DNA from: Marinobacter xestospongiae | GTDB taxonomy: Bacteria; Pseudomonadota; Gammaproteobacteria; Pseudomonadales; Oleiphilaceae | Direction: 5' to 3' | NCBI RefSeq assembly: GCF_023156385.1 | Contig: NZ_JAKZAK010000009.1 | Location: forward strand, 1-64,000 | DNA: 64,000 bases | Shown: one piece after another, positions 7,117 through 16,646 of the stretch | Layout of the letters: each line of letters starts with the position of its first letter | How positions within the stretch are numbered: the stretch's first letter is position 1 | Program-made: the position numbers and the translations under genes | The notes under the pieces: model-generated | Seen by the model: the letters and a program-made list of their open reading frames with translations, nothing else | Told to the model about the DNA's origin: nothing | Databases searched by the model: none

Positions 7117-7809
7117 TCAGGAAACCCACAACCTCGCCCGAAACTCGGTTCGCCACCAGAGGTACGCCACGCCAAAGGCATGGAGGTTGATCAGCAACGC
7201 AAACCACCATTCAAAGGCGTCTTCAATACGGTCGTACAAGGGATGAACCAGCCACTGCAGCACCACTGACAGCAGCCCCAGCACCAGCATCAGACCACAC
7301 AGCGCCAGTAGACGGCGCCCACGCACCCGGGGACCGGGCAGCCTGATCAACGCCGCACTGAACAGCAGCTCTGCCAGAAAGGTCAATGAGAAGTAGAGCA
7401 CCACACCGGTGCGGCGCAGGCTGTGAAAGGTGTCGCCAATATGCCCCAGCACCACGGTATACAGCACCAACCCCAGGCAAGCGCCGATGCCGAGCCATGC
7501 CAACACCCTGACACCGGCACCAACAGCCCCCTGCTGACGCAACCAACGACCATTGAACCACCAGTAAAGCGCGCCCATCACCGCCGCCGGGATCATCAGC
7601 GCCTTGAACAGGAAATAGCCGGTGCCGTGGCGTCCGGTGCGGCTGATGCTGGTGCAACTGTCCCAGTACGGCAGGCACCAGGGCACATGGCCTTCGACGG
7701 CCGCCATCAGGTAGGTTCCATGCAGGGCAAGCAAGGGCAGCAAGGCCGTACACAGCGCCAACCACCACAACTGCACGGTGGTGCTGGTGGAAAGTGATGG
7801 TGTGCCCAT
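7117..7809 (-). CDS. Frag1/DRAM/Sfk1-like membrane protein
   Basis: There are six predicted membrane segments. After the first is a periplasmic loop with WDSCTSISRTGRHGTGYFLF, the sequence typical of bacterial Frag1/DRAM/Sfk1 relatives. The ATG at 7809 is preferred, with GGGG about eight bases upstream; a TTG codon 12 codons further out is the only longer option. The length is 230 residues. The role is unknown; eukaryotic relatives act in membrane trafficking and lipid regulation. Its 3' end is close to the MarR operator region but it is probably a separate transcript. Confidence 0.7.
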   Translation of the reverse strand: MGTPSLSTSTTVQLWWLALCTALLPLLALHGTYLMAAVEGHVPWCLPYWDSCTSISRTGRHGTGYFLFKALMIPAAVMGALYWWFNGRWLRQQGAVGAGVRVLAWLGIGACLGLVLYTVVLGHIGDTFHSLRRTGVVLYFSLTFLAELLFSAALIRLPGPRVRGRRLLALCGLMLVLGLLSVVLQWLVHPLYDRIEDAFEWWFALLINLHAFGVAYLWWRTEFRARLWVS

Positions 7810-7883
7810 GCCGCTGCCCCCAATACCAAGAGGCCTCTGACGCAATATGCATCAAAGGCCCTCAAAGCATAGACACAAATCTC

Positions 7884-8555
7884 TCAGCGGGGTGGGTCGA
7901 CCCGCTGGGAATCAGACCCATTGACCCGGAACCAGCCGGCAATGGAGTAACGGTGTCTTGCCGCTGGCAGAACCTCGTGGGGAAACTCCTCACTCAGAAA
8001 CGCCACTACGGTGCCCAGGGCAGGCGTCACTTTCAGGCCGTCGCGATTCTGTGCGTCGCGGTACAGCACCAATTCACCGCCCTGGTCCGGCTGCCACCCC
8101 GGATTGAGATAGACCACCAGCGACAGCACCCGGTTGGCCTGCCCCCGAAACGCATCCAGGTGCCGCTTGTAAAAATCCCCGGGGGCGTAGTGTGCGTAAT
8201 GACTCTCAAACGAAAACAGCCCCAGAAAGAGCCGGCGATTGAGATAGGCCTGCAGGTCCGCAGCCCAGCTCAACCAGGCCTGGCCAACGTCTGACTCACC
8301 CGTCATCCAGCAGATCTCATCACTGCGCACAAACCCATTGAGATGGTGATCCTGCTCACGACCAATGCCCGCGGGGTCAAACAGCGTCATCCCCATGTCC
8401 CGGCACTGCTGCGCCAGGCCATTAGCCAGGTCGGCGGGCAAGGCGCCTGGGTTCACGCTGTAACCGCGCTCGCCCAGATCCCGGGCAATGGTTTCAAACA
8501 GATGGTCAGATTCGTTCTGACCAGAATCACGATAGGAATCAGGTAAGGCAAGCAC
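7884..8555 (-). CDS. 2OG-Fe(II) dioxygenase, prolyl 4-hydroxylase type
   Basis: The double-stranded beta-helix shows the iron triad H132-x-D134 (RHLDAF) and H193 (FPHEV), with R202 nine residues later for 2-oxoglutarate. The stretch HYAPGDFYKRHLDAF and the ending RYSIAGWFR are typical for bacterial P4H-like enzymes. The gene starts with GTG, and GAGG lies seven bases before it. The length is 223 residues. The N-terminal 85 residues lack a recognised domain. The substrate is unknown; relatives hydroxylate proteins or small molecules. Confidence 0.85.
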   Translation of the reverse strand: MLALPDSYRDSGQNESDHLFETIARDLGERGYSVNPGALPADLANGLAQQCRDMGMTLFDPAGIGREQDHHLNGFVRSDEICWMTGESDVGQAWLSWAADLQAYLNRRLFLGLFSFESHYAHYAPGDFYKRHLDAFRGQANRVLSLVVYLNPGWQPDQGGELVLYRDAQNRDGLKVTPALGTVVAFLSEEFPHEVLPAARHRYSIAGWFRVNGSDSQRVDPPR

Positions 8556-8804
8556 GGCAAGTCCTCAGCAACTGCCCGGGCGGACAGCGGATTTATCCCG
8601 CTACCAGTGCGGCTGACACAGGCACACGCCCGTTCCCTGCGCTCAAGAACATGTCGACGGGCGCGGGTACGGAAAGCTCGGGCTTGGTCGTTGGGACGGA
8701 AGCGGGAGGGGTGGCGTGCCCACCCGCTGACAGGGCAGGCACATCCAAAGGACTAGATAATCCGAATCAATGAGGGTTGCAAGTGTTTTTTCGGAAATCC
8801 GCCA

Positions 8805-9131
8805 TCAGTCCAGATGATCCAGAGTCAGCTCGAGGTCATAGTGCTCGATGTCCAGATCCCAGATGGTGTAGGTGTCACCATCCTCATCCTCGGCGCGAAT
8901 GTCGAACACCGAGGTTTTTTCGTTTCGGACATCGATGCGCACAGTGTCACCGTTCAGCAACACATCCTCTCCAAGTTTGTCTTCCCCCCAGCTCTTGCGC
9001 TTGGCATGGCTGACGTACAGGTAATAGATGTCATAGCCGGTGTTGTTGGTCACATCCACATAGCCGTCAAATGCTGACGCACTGGTGGACGCGATCATCA
9101 GGGCAACAAACAGGGCAAAAATCCGGGTCAT
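8805..9131 (-). CDS. Small secreted beta-rich protein, 108 aa
   Basis: A signal peptide (MTRIFALFVALMIASTSASA) precedes an acidic domain with VDVTNNTGYDIYYLYVSHAK and a WGEDKLGEDVLLNGD motif. This family is common in marine gammaproteobacteria and is often wrongly labelled argininosuccinate lyase in annotations; nothing here resembles that enzyme. The ATG at 9131 has AAGGAG nine bases upstream; the reading frame extends 43 codons further but without a signal. Function unknown, location periplasmic or secreted. Confidence 0.7.
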   Translation of the reverse strand: MTRIFALFVALMIASTSASAFDGYVDVTNNTGYDIYYLYVSHAKRKSWGEDKLGEDVLLNGDTVRIDVRNEKTSVFDIRAEDEDGDTYTIWDLDIEHYDLELTLDHLD

Positions 9132-9362
9132 AACACAGGTCTCCTTTCTGCGACCGGTCCTCTCATGGACGCCCCGTGCCCGCAGGCACTTTGGAGCATG
9201 AATCTGATCGCGGGCAGGAAGGCCTGTGTCACTGGACGTCCGAACCAGTGCGATCCGCAAGCATCTTAATAAGATGAACTTCCGGTAATCAAGGCCAGAT
9301 CGAAAATAGCCCCTCCATCGCCGGGCCGAAAGCCCGGTTGAAGGCGGGGCGTCGAGGAGGGG

Positions 9363-9390
9363 CCCGCCACCGGCGGCAGCCAGTGGCGGG
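9363..9390. terminator. Stem-loop after the DUF2333 gene
   Basis: CCCGCCAC / GTGGCGGG forms an 8-bp GC stem with a 12-base loop, ten bases past the end of the DUF2333 gene. No T-run follows on either strand, so termination activity is uncertain. Confidence 0.3.
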
Positions 9391-9399
9391 TAGGCAGGA

Positions 9400-10443
9400 T
9401 CAGCCCTGGGAGAGCAACTCCCGCAGATCGATGATGGCCGCGTTGGCCCGTGAAAGGTAGGCCGCCATGGTCAGGGAGTGGTTGGCCAGTACCCCGAAGC
9501 CGCTGCCATTGAGGATCATCGGGCTCCACATTTCGCCCTGGGAACCTTCCAGCTCAATGATGATCTGGCGAACACTGGCGGTAGCGTTCTTGTCCTGCAG
9601 CACACTGCGGAAATCGACTTCAATGGCCCGGAAGATGTGCAGCAGAGCCCAGGCACTGCCGCGGGCCTCATAGAAGGCATCGTCCAGCTCGGTCCAGGGA
9701 GTCTTGATCATCTCGCCATCGGCGGAGTCGGTCAGAGGGTCGCTGGCGGTACTCTCGGCCAGGGAATCCGACACCGACGCTTTACCCACGCTCTCCCCAA
9801 GCACCCGGGACAAGCTGCCGAGCCGGGTCTCAAGATCCGCCAGCCAGTTGCTCAGGTTATCGGCCCGGGCAAAGAACTGGGCGTCCGGCTGCTCTGGATT
9901 GGAGAGGCGATCCAGGTAGCGATACAGCGCCCGGATGCCCCGGCGGTACTCTGACTCGGTGGAGGGAATCGCCCAACTGCCACTGTCAAAGTGGAACTGT
10001 GGCTCCACCACCACCAGATCCTGGTCCTCGGCAGACTGGCTTTGCGAGCGACTGATGTCCTTGCGCATGGCGCGAGACAGGTCCCGCAACTGCACCAGCA
10101 CGCCGTATTCCCAGGCCGGCATGTTGTCCAGCCACAGACCGGGCGGGAAATAATCGTTGCTGATGTAACCACCCGGCTTGTCCAGCAGGGTTTCGGCAAT
10201 GCGGATCATGGTGACCGTGGTGGCAAAGCCAGTCACCGGTTCACGGTTCATTTCTGCTGCCACCGTCCGGGTATGCTCCCGCACGGAATACACATCCGGC
10301 TCACTGCTCCAGATCATGCCCAGGACCACCGTCACCAGCAAATAGATGATCAGCAACCCCAGCAGCCACTTACCCAGGCCACCAGCGTAATCGTTCACAT
10401 CGTCCCGACGATCGCGAAAGTATTGTTTCATTCGACTCAGCAT
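9400..10443 (-). CDS. DUF2333 family protein
   Basis: The 347-residue protein has one N-terminal membrane segment (about residues 27-46) and a large, helical, probably periplasmic domain. Features such as GGYISNDYFPPGLWLDNMP and the ending with repeated short helices match the DUF2333 family of gammaproteobacteria. AAGGA lies 5-6 bases before the ATG. The family has no known function. A decayed copy of a repeat element (10467-10543) lies just upstream and may have altered its promoter region. Confidence 0.85.
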   Translation of the reverse strand: MLSRMKQYFRDRRDDVNDYAGGLGKWLLGLLIIYLLVTVVLGMIWSSEPDVYSVREHTRTVAAEMNREPVTGFATTVTMIRIAETLLDKPGGYISNDYFPPGLWLDNMPAWEYGVLVQLRDLSRAMRKDISRSQSQSAEDQDLVVVEPQFHFDSGSWAIPSTESEYRRGIRALYRYLDRLSNPEQPDAQFFARADNLSNWLADLETRLGSLSRVLGESVGKASVSDSLAESTASDPLTDSADGEMIKTPWTELDDAFYEARGSAWALLHIFRAIEVDFRSVLQDKNATASVRQIIIELEGSQGEMWSPMILNGSGFGVLANHSLTMAAYLSRANAAIIDLRELLSQG

Positions 10444-10466
10444 ACCGTCCTTATTCCTTGTAATGG

Positions 10467-10543
10467 GGAGCCTATGATTAACTCCGGATAATCTCTGCCT
10501 TCAGATCACCGCACGAAGGCGATTCGGAGTTAATGAGCATTCC
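10467..10543. repeat. Short, decayed copy of the 264-bp repeat element
   Basis: The left end reads GGAGCCTATGATTAACTCCG and the right end GATTCGGAGTTAATGAGCAT, an imperfect inverted repeat matching the ends of the element at 18989-19252. The inner part is only about 25 bp, so the copy lost its internal hairpins. It lies 24 bp upstream of the DUF2333 start codon. Confidence 0.65.
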
Positions 10544-10620
10544 CAAGCCCCGGTTTATTCTGTGGTTCTGACGGAAGTTACCATGACGGAATCCCTACCG
10601 TTGTGCAATGGTACGCAGGG

Positions 10621-12630
10621 CTACTCAGCCTCGCCGTTTGCCGGTCCCGGACGACCGAGGTGGTAACCCATGGCGCCATCAATCCCCAGCGCCTGCAGGG
10701 TTTCCCATTCATTCGCGGTTTCCACCCCGGTGGCATAAACCTGCACGCCCAGGCTATGGGCAATTGAGACCACAGACTCCAGATAGAAGCGGTTGTCTTC
10801 GTGGGCCTCAATGCCGTGCACGAAACTGTGATCAATCCGCAACGCACGGATCGGCAGCCCCTGCAGATAGCTGAAAGGCACCCCGCCAACCCCGAAATGG
10901 TCGATCACCATCCCCACCCGGAGTTTCCCCAATGCCTGCGCCAGGGCTTTCACCGGTTTGCGGTGATGCCCCATGGCCTGCTCGGATACCCCGATCCACA
11001 AGCGCCGGCGAACATCGACTGCATCTCGCAGCAGTTCGATCAGTTGCTCCCGGAAATCGCTGTCCGCCAGCGATGACTGTCCCAACGACAGCGCCAACTG
11101 GCGATCCCGGTCCTGACGCAGCCAGTCGATGGCCTTGATCACCACCAGCCGGTCCACCGCCGGCATCAGCCCAAACCGCTCGGCAATGGGCACAAACACA
11201 CCGGCACGGACCCACTCGTCGTCACAGCGAATGCGCGAGAACACCTGATAAAAAGCCGGCCCCTTGCCGGTTCGGGTGACCATCGGCTGCTGCCACAAAC
11301 CCAGGGCTTCTTCCGCCAGGGCCGCCTCCAACCGCTGTCGCCAGCTTTCGGCGCCAAAGTGGGGCGCCTGGCCGGGATCGCCGCCACGGCAGCCGGTCTT
11401 GCCATCGGCATGGGCCTGGCGCATGGCTTCGTCGGCCATCGCCAGCAGTTCGCCCCGGCCCAGACCTTCTTCCGCCTGAGCGATGCCACCGTAGACCGCC
11501 ACCGTCAGTGGCAATGACGCATCGGAATACAGCGCGTAGACCTGCTGCACCAGTTCATTGAACCAAAGCCGGGCATCGGCCTGGGCGGCACCGGGCAGAT
11601 ACACCGCAATCTCCGCCCCCATGCGGCGACCGGCGAAACCTCCGGCATGTTTGAGCACAAAGGCCTTCACCAGGTCGGCCACCCGGCCCAGCATCTGGTC
11701 TGCGGTATCACGACCGAACTGCTGGTTGAACTTGGCAAAATCCGACAACTGAAACAGCAACAGTGCGCCCGGGGCGGCCCGTTCCTCCGACTCCACTTCC
11801 ACCCGCAGGCGCTGATCAAACGCGGTGCGGCTCGCAAGGCCAGTCACCGAGTCTTCATTATTGAGTTGTCGCAGATGCTGAATCAGCTTGCCCTGGCCCT
11901 CAAACAATACACCGAGGTCGTCCGACATCTGATTCATCGCCCGGGTCACCCGGTTCAGCTCACGGGTCGAAGATTGGGTAACCCGCTGACTGAAATCCCG
12001 CCCACTGACCGCCTGTGCCTGGGCTTCCAGCTGTCGCAATGGTCCCAGGGCACGACTGAGAATGGCAAACAGGATCACCAGCCCCAGGCCGCCAACCGTG
12101 GCGTTGATCGCCACCATGGCCAGACTGATGTTCCACAGGTCACGGTAGGCCTGCTGCGGGTTGCTGACCACCCGCACCGTGCCCAACAGATTCCAGCCCC
12201 GGGTCACTTCCGCCCTGCCCTCCACCAGCGGGATCTCCGCCAGGGCAATGAACCAGTCGGGCACACCGAAATTACCCAACGGTTCGGAGCGGGCCGCCAC
12301 TGGCTGGCCGGCGTGATCCAGATACTGCACGCTGAGGTAACGACTGGAATCAAAGGCCGCATCAATCAGCGACGATGACGCCACCGGGTCACGGCCATCA
12401 ATGGCGTGAGAAAGAGACATGCCCAGCGCCGTGGCGCCGTCGCGGGCGTGATCCTCGAGCTGGCCGGAAATGTAGTCACGAAAACTGCCCAGGGTCAGAA
12501 CCAGGCTGGTAGACAGCAGCAGCAGGATCAGGCCGCCGGTGAATACCAGCAACAACATCCGCAGGGTCACCGCCCCACGTTGCCTGCCCGCGTCCGTGTC
12601 GGCTCTGGTGTGCGCCCGCGATCCCGCCAT
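10621..12630 (-). CDS. LapD-like c-di-GMP receptor (degenerate GGDEF-EAL)
   Basis: The order of parts is: TM (about 24-46), periplasmic LapD/MoxY_N-type domain with VPDWFIALAEIPLVEGRAEV, TM (about 170-192), HAMP, GGDEF, EAL. The GGDEF site reads RRMGAEIAV and the EAL position reads YQVFSRI, so neither catalytic motif survives. That is the state of LapD, which binds c-di-GMP at its EAL domain and sequesters the LapG protease to keep an adhesin at the cell surface. LapG and the adhesin are not in the window. The ATG at 12630 has GAGG seven bases upstream. It is divergent from a GGDEF response regulator that could supply the c-di-GMP. Confidence 0.8.
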   Translation of the reverse strand: MAGSRAHTRADTDAGRQRGAVTLRMLLLVFTGGLILLLLSTSLVLTLGSFRDYISGQLEDHARDGATALGMSLSHAIDGRDPVASSSLIDAAFDSSRYLSVQYLDHAGQPVAARSEPLGNFGVPDWFIALAEIPLVEGRAEVTRGWNLLGTVRVVSNPQQAYRDLWNISLAMVAINATVGGLGLVILFAILSRALGPLRQLEAQAQAVSGRDFSQRVTQSSTRELNRVTRAMNQMSDDLGVLFEGQGKLIQHLRQLNNEDSVTGLASRTAFDQRLRVEVESEERAAPGALLLFQLSDFAKFNQQFGRDTADQMLGRVADLVKAFVLKHAGGFAGRRMGAEIAVYLPGAAQADARLWFNELVQQVYALYSDASLPLTVAVYGGIAQAEEGLGRGELLAMADEAMRQAHADGKTGCRGGDPGQAPHFGAESWRQRLEAALAEEALGLWQQPMVTRTGKGPAFYQVFSRIRCDDEWVRAGVFVPIAERFGLMPAVDRLVVIKAIDWLRQDRDRQLALSLGQSSLADSDFREQLIELLRDAVDVRRRLWIGVSEQAMGHHRKPVKALAQALGKLRVGMVIDHFGVGGVPFSYLQGLPIRALRIDHSFVHGIEAHEDNRFYLESVVSIAHSLGVQVYATGVETANEWETLQALGIDGAMGYHLGRPGPANGEAE

Positions 12631-12815
12631 CACAATGCCTCAGAGGCCCTCAAGTTTCTGCTGTTTCAAGCAGTTGCATAAAAATTAAATGACAAACATT
12701 TACACAGCGTGACCTACGCCGACAACACTAAACACTATAGACTCTGAAAAACGACTAGTGTTGGAATTTTGGGGAAGATCCCCTGTTGGAATGAGATTTC
12801 CAGGCCGGAGCCACG

Positions 12816-14429
12816 ATGAACGAAGAAAGCCAAAAGGAAAAGCTGAGGCAACATTTTGCCCGCCGCGTGACCACCCAGGCCCGGGTTGTCCTCGATACCT
12901 GGCAAAAGATCCGCGAAGCCGGCAACGATACCGCCGCCTTCCAACATGACTTCGCCACCGCCATCGACAAACTGGTGCGGTATGCCCAGCGCTTTGAAAT
13001 GGACAAACACGCCAGCGCCGGCCAGCAGTTGCTGACACTGATAGCCGAGTGGCCGGCCAGTGAGGCCCTGCCTGAGGAACTCACCGCACCGATCCAGCAC
13101 TGGGTCGACGAGCTTTCCCGCGCCACCCTGCGACGGGCTGACCAGCACCAGGACGAATCGCCCCGGATCTATCGTCGCACCCCGGTCTACATTGCCCTCA
13201 ACAACAGCGAGATGGCGGGGCGGCTGATCAAGCAGATGGAGTTCTTCGGCTTTCGTGCCTCGGCTTTCGACAAGGCGGAAGACCTGATGGAAGCCTGCGC
13301 GCTCCACAAGCCGGAAACCATCCTGATGGACGTCAGCTTCGGCGGCCAGAGCGATGGCGGCCTGGATGCCATCGAACGGCTGCAGGAACGCCATGACACC
13401 CCGATCCCCATCATCTTTATCAGCGATGAGGACGGCACCATCGAAACCCGTCTGCGGGCATCCCGTTGCGGCGGTGAAGAATACTTCTATCCGGCGGTGG
13501 ACCCGGGGCAGTTGATAGAGAAGATCGAAACCTACACCCACGGCAACACCGTGGAGCCTTACCGGGTATTGGTGCTGGACGACTCCCGTGCCCAGGCCAA
13601 GTTCATGGAGACGGTGTTGGGCAAGGCCGGTATGAAAGCCCACATCATCACCGACCCGATGCAGATCATTCACGCCCTGGAGGAGTTCTCGCCGGAGATC
13701 ATCATTCTCGACATGTACATGCCCGGCTGCACCGGCATGGAAATCGCCCGGGTGATCCGCCAGCAGGATCGTTTCCACAGCGTGCCCATCATCTACCTGT
13801 CGGCGGAGGAAGACGTCACCAAACAGCTCCACGCCATGAGCCTGGGCGGCGACGACTTCCTGACCAAGCCCATTGATCCCAAGCACCTGGTGGCCACCAT
13901 CCACAACCGTGGACGGCGCGCGCGCTCGCTGCTGGCGCTGATGATCCGCGACAGCCTAACCGGGCTGTTCAACCACACCCACACCCTGCACCTGCTGGAT
14001 CAGGAAATCGTCAAGGCGCGGCAGAAGCGACACCCGCTGTGCTTTGCCATGATCGACATCGATTACTTCAAGAAGATCAACGACACCTACGGCCACCCCA
14101 TTGGCGACCGGGTGCTGCGAAGCCTGTCGATGTTCCTCAAACAGCGCCTGCGCAAGACCGATCACATCGGCCGTTATGGCGGTGAGGAATTTGCCATCAT
14201 CCTGCCCGATACCCGGGCGGAGGATGCCGAGCGGGTGCTGAACGAAATCCGCGAACGCTTTGCCGAGCTGGTGCAACCGGCGGGCGATCGCGAGTTCTCC
14301 GTCACCTTCAGCTGCGGCGTGGCCAGCTGGAACAACGAATCGGCGCAACTGGTGTGTGAACGTGCCGACCGCGCGCTGTATCAGGCCAAGGCCAACGACC
14401 GCAACTGTGTGGTGCCGGCCGTCGACTGA
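12816..14429 (+). CDS. Response regulator diguanylate cyclase (REC-REC-GGDEF)
   Basis: An N-terminal helical region (1-110, possibly Hpt-like) is followed by a receiver with the MDVSF phosphosite region (about 118-232), a second receiver (VLVLDDSR at the start, LDMYMPG phosphosite, about 248-365) and a GGDEF domain (370-535). The active site GGEEF is at 455-459 and the inhibitory I-site RKTD at 446-449, so the enzyme should make c-di-GMP and be product-inhibited. The gene is divergent from the LapD-like receptor across 185 bp. No dedicated kinase is adjacent. GGAG lies five bases before the ATG. Confidence 0.9.
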   Translation: MNEESQKEKLRQHFARRVTTQARVVLDTWQKIREAGNDTAAFQHDFATAIDKLVRYAQRFEMDKHASAGQQLLTLIAEWPASEALPEELTAPIQHWVDELSRATLRRADQHQDESPRIYRRTPVYIALNNSEMAGRLIKQMEFFGFRASAFDKAEDLMEACALHKPETILMDVSFGGQSDGGLDAIERLQERHDTPIPIIFISDEDGTIETRLRASRCGGEEYFYPAVDPGQLIEKIETYTHGNTVEPYRVLVLDDSRAQAKFMETVLGKAGMKAHIITDPMQIIHALEEFSPEIIILDMYMPGCTGMEIARVIRQQDRFHSVPIIYLSAEEDVTKQLHAMSLGGDDFLTKPIDPKHLVATIHNRGRRARSLLALMIRDSLTGLFNHTHTLHLLDQEIVKARQKRHPLCFAMIDIDYFKKINDTYGHPIGDRVLRSLSMFLKQRLRKTDHIGRYGGEEFAIILPDTRAEDAERVLNEIRERFAELVQPAGDREFSVTFSCGVASWNNESAQLVCERADRALYQAKANDRNCVVPAVD

Positions 14430-14495
14430 CGCACTGGCGGTCAGGGCTCGCCCGCGAGGCGGCCCTGACCGCCAGCACACTACACCGCCAGTGAC

Positions 14496-15479
14496 TCAGA
14501 TTCCGTCCAGCGTCACCATCACCGCCGTCTGGTTCATCAACTGATAGCCCACTTCCCCAAAGGTGATGGGGCCGTCCAGTCCCTCGGTCCGACGGCCTTC
14601 CAGGCCACAGTTCAGGTAGTTGAGAATGCAGTTGCAGCCAAACACCACCGGCCCGGTCCGGGGCGGCATGGCCGCCAGGAATTCCACCGGATAGTCCTGC
14701 ACCGGTCGCGCCAGGCGGTAGCCCACGCCCTCAAACACCGGGGCGTAGAACCGAACCCCGTTCGCCTCCACCGCCTGCACACTGACATTGATCATCGCGC
14801 CACAATAATCCGCCACCAATGGCAGCGAACCTGCGCCAGCCTGTTCGATCAGATAATGGGCAAAGTTCGCAGGCTGACCATCAACCAGGCAATCGCTCAC
14901 CTCAAACCCGGTGCGCGGGAAGCGGATCTCTGGCCCGTCCCCCGGTTCAAACAGGTTGATGGCGTGGACATTGGCGACCAGCTGCGCGGGCAGTTGCAGG
15001 TGTAATACCACCGCTTCATTGACCGCAACGCAGCCATCCCGGCCGTCCACCACTACCGCCGTATCGCTCCCCACGTCGTCAATCGCAATACCGGCCACCC
15101 AGCCCACCAGCGGTTTCAGGTACATCTCCGGATACAGCGGCGCCTCGCGGGCGAAGGCTTCCAGTATCGCGCTGCCAGCCGGCAGGATCAGCACCGACAA
15201 CCCGTGCTCTGGTGCTTCTTCCAGAACCTCCGGCAAGGTCTCCGGCTGGTAGCGCCGGATATGACCCTGGAGGTCACCAAAGCGCTGGACGAAGACCCGC
15301 TCCCGATCCTGGCAGCCGCCCTGTTCCGCCATGAAGTAGGGCGTTGAGCCGGCAATCCAGTTTCCCCTGGGCAACCGCGTCAGCACCGCACGGTCGGCGG
15401 CCAGCGCCAACAGCTCACCGGTCCCAATCAGGGCCGTCACCTCGGCCACCGACATCAGCCCGCCCGCTACCGCAGTCAT
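14496..15479 (-). CDS. Hypothetical protein, 327 aa, coupled to the next gene
   Basis: This is a soluble protein with no signal peptide or membrane segment. The C-terminal half contains PVVFGCNCILNYLNCG and GPITFGEVGYQLMNQT, the best conserved-looking parts, with three Cys close together. I do not assign a family or function. Its start codon overlaps the stop of the upstream gene (ATGA, 15476-15479), so the two are translated together and probably work together. Confidence 0.7.
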   Translation of the reverse strand: MTAVAGGLMSVAEVTALIGTGELLALAADRAVLTRLPRGNWIAGSTPYFMAEQGGCQDRERVFVQRFGDLQGHIRRYQPETLPEVLEEAPEHGLSVLILPAGSAILEAFAREAPLYPEMYLKPLVGWVAGIAIDDVGSDTAVVVDGRDGCVAVNEAVVLHLQLPAQLVANVHAINLFEPGDGPEIRFPRTGFEVSDCLVDGQPANFAHYLIEQAGAGSLPLVADYCGAMINVSVQAVEANGVRFYAPVFEGVGYRLARPVQDYPVEFLAAMPPRTGPVVFGCNCILNYLNCGLEGRRTEGLDGPITFGEVGYQLMNQTAVMVTLDGI

Positions 15480-16195
15480 GAGCCATCCCCCTGCATGGGT
15501 GACCCACGCAATGCCGCCAGCCGATCAATCTCTTCATCCAACTGGCTTTCGTGCTTGATGAAGAAACGACGGATGTCGTTGATCTTCAGCAGCCGAGCCT
15601 CTTCTCCCTGCAACTGGGCAAACTCCTGGCGAGCCCGTGCCAACAGCAGTTTCAGACTCAGCATACGCACCGGCATCGGTTCATCGTCAGTAAGCAACTG
15701 GCGCCAGACTGGATCGGCACTGGGGGGAATACGCCCGGGAGCGGCCTCGCCAACGGTTTCCCGGCTGACCCGCTGCGCCAGCTCTGGCGCGGTGCCCGGC
15801 AGCGTACCTTCGCTGAGGGCGTGACGAATCTGCCAGGCCAGATGGACATCGATCAGCAGCAACTCACAGACCTGGCGATAGCTCAGCCCCGCCTGCAGGC
15901 ATGTGACCACCCGCTGGGCCAGACCATGGGTGAACTCCTGATCCACCGGTCCCAGAAACGGTAGGTCGGCGTCAACCTGCTCCGGCAGGGCCGCGTGAAC
16001 GTATACCGCGCAGTCGCCAATGTTGGTGTGACGCCAGCGCGACTGGCCGCTGCCAGGGCGGTAGCGACCAAACCAGGCACGCCCCTGGCCAAGATACAGG
16101 TGCAGCTCACCGCTGGGTTCGTCCAGACGAACCCGACCGACGTCCCACGGCGGCTGTAGCCCCAAAAGGTGGCGACACAGCTCGAGGTCTTTCAT
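15476..16195 (-). CDS. Hypothetical protein, 239 aa, first gene of a coupled pair
   Basis: The ATG at 16195 is preferred, with GGAGG eight bases upstream; a GTG five codons earlier is possible. The N-terminal part (PPWDVGRVRLDEPSGELHLY) resembles the beta-rich leader of some DNA-binding or transposase-related proteins, and the middle has a possible helix-turn-helix (LSYRQVCELLLIDVHLAWQI). The C-terminus is a charged helical tail. No catalytic motif is seen. A regulator or adaptor for the next gene is possible, but that is a guess. Confidence 0.65.
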   Translation of the reverse strand: MKDLELCRHLLGLQPPWDVGRVRLDEPSGELHLYLGQGRAWFGRYRPGSGQSRWRHTNIGDCAVYVHAALPEQVDADLPFLGPVDQEFTHGLAQRVVTCLQAGLSYRQVCELLLIDVHLAWQIRHALSEGTLPGTAPELAQRVSRETVGEAAPGRIPPSADPVWRQLLTDDEPMPVRMLSLKLLLARARQEFAQLQGEEARLLKINDIRRFFIKHESQLDEEIDRLAALRGSPMQGDGS

Positions 16196-16646
16196 TCCCG
16201 CTCCCTCCACGTCCTGTTGCGAACGCCCGGAACTGACCGCGCACTCACGACATTGTTGTTATTGCAATGATGTTGGCACGGCCACCCACGGCCCAACACC
16301 GCACTCTGGCAGTATTGCCCTGGCACTTGCGTGCCGACCCGAAAGTGCCATCTGCCACGTCACCATCACTGCTGATCCCCCAAATTCCGTCGATGCCTCC
16401 CACCGCGGTTATGAAACCAACGTCTTATGGACGCTTCTTATTGGCTTTCCCACAATAGGCACGCTGACGCCCCACGGAGGGACCGTCGAGGCGACCGTTT
16501 CGGTTGCCACCCCGACGATGTCGCAAAACTGTCACACCCAGAAAACCAGAATGTAAGAAAACCCTGGGATTAACAGCATGGATTGGTGGAAAATGCCGCG
16601 ATTTTCGGCGATCCTGTAAAAAACCCAGCTATCATCAAAGGTACTC
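16196..16646. other. Gene-free stretch, 451 bp, before aroQ
   Basis: No reading frame with a ribosome binding site or family motif is visible. The part next to aroQ is AT-richer (about 16540-16640) and should hold the promoter of aroQ-accB-accC and leftward signals for the unknown pair. I cannot place -35/-10 boxes with confidence. Confidence 0.5.

Noticed and set aside
8805..9131. Argininosuccinate lyase
   Set aside because: The family is often so labelled, but the protein is a 108-residue secreted beta-rich protein without any lyase motif.
12735..13904. Minus-strand open frame of 389 codons
   Set aside because: It lies opposite the REC-REC-GGDEF gene and has no motif or ribosome binding site.
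14496..15479. Enzyme assignment from the clustered cysteines
   Set aside because: The Cys spacing does not match any iron-sulphur or zinc motif I know, so no function was given.
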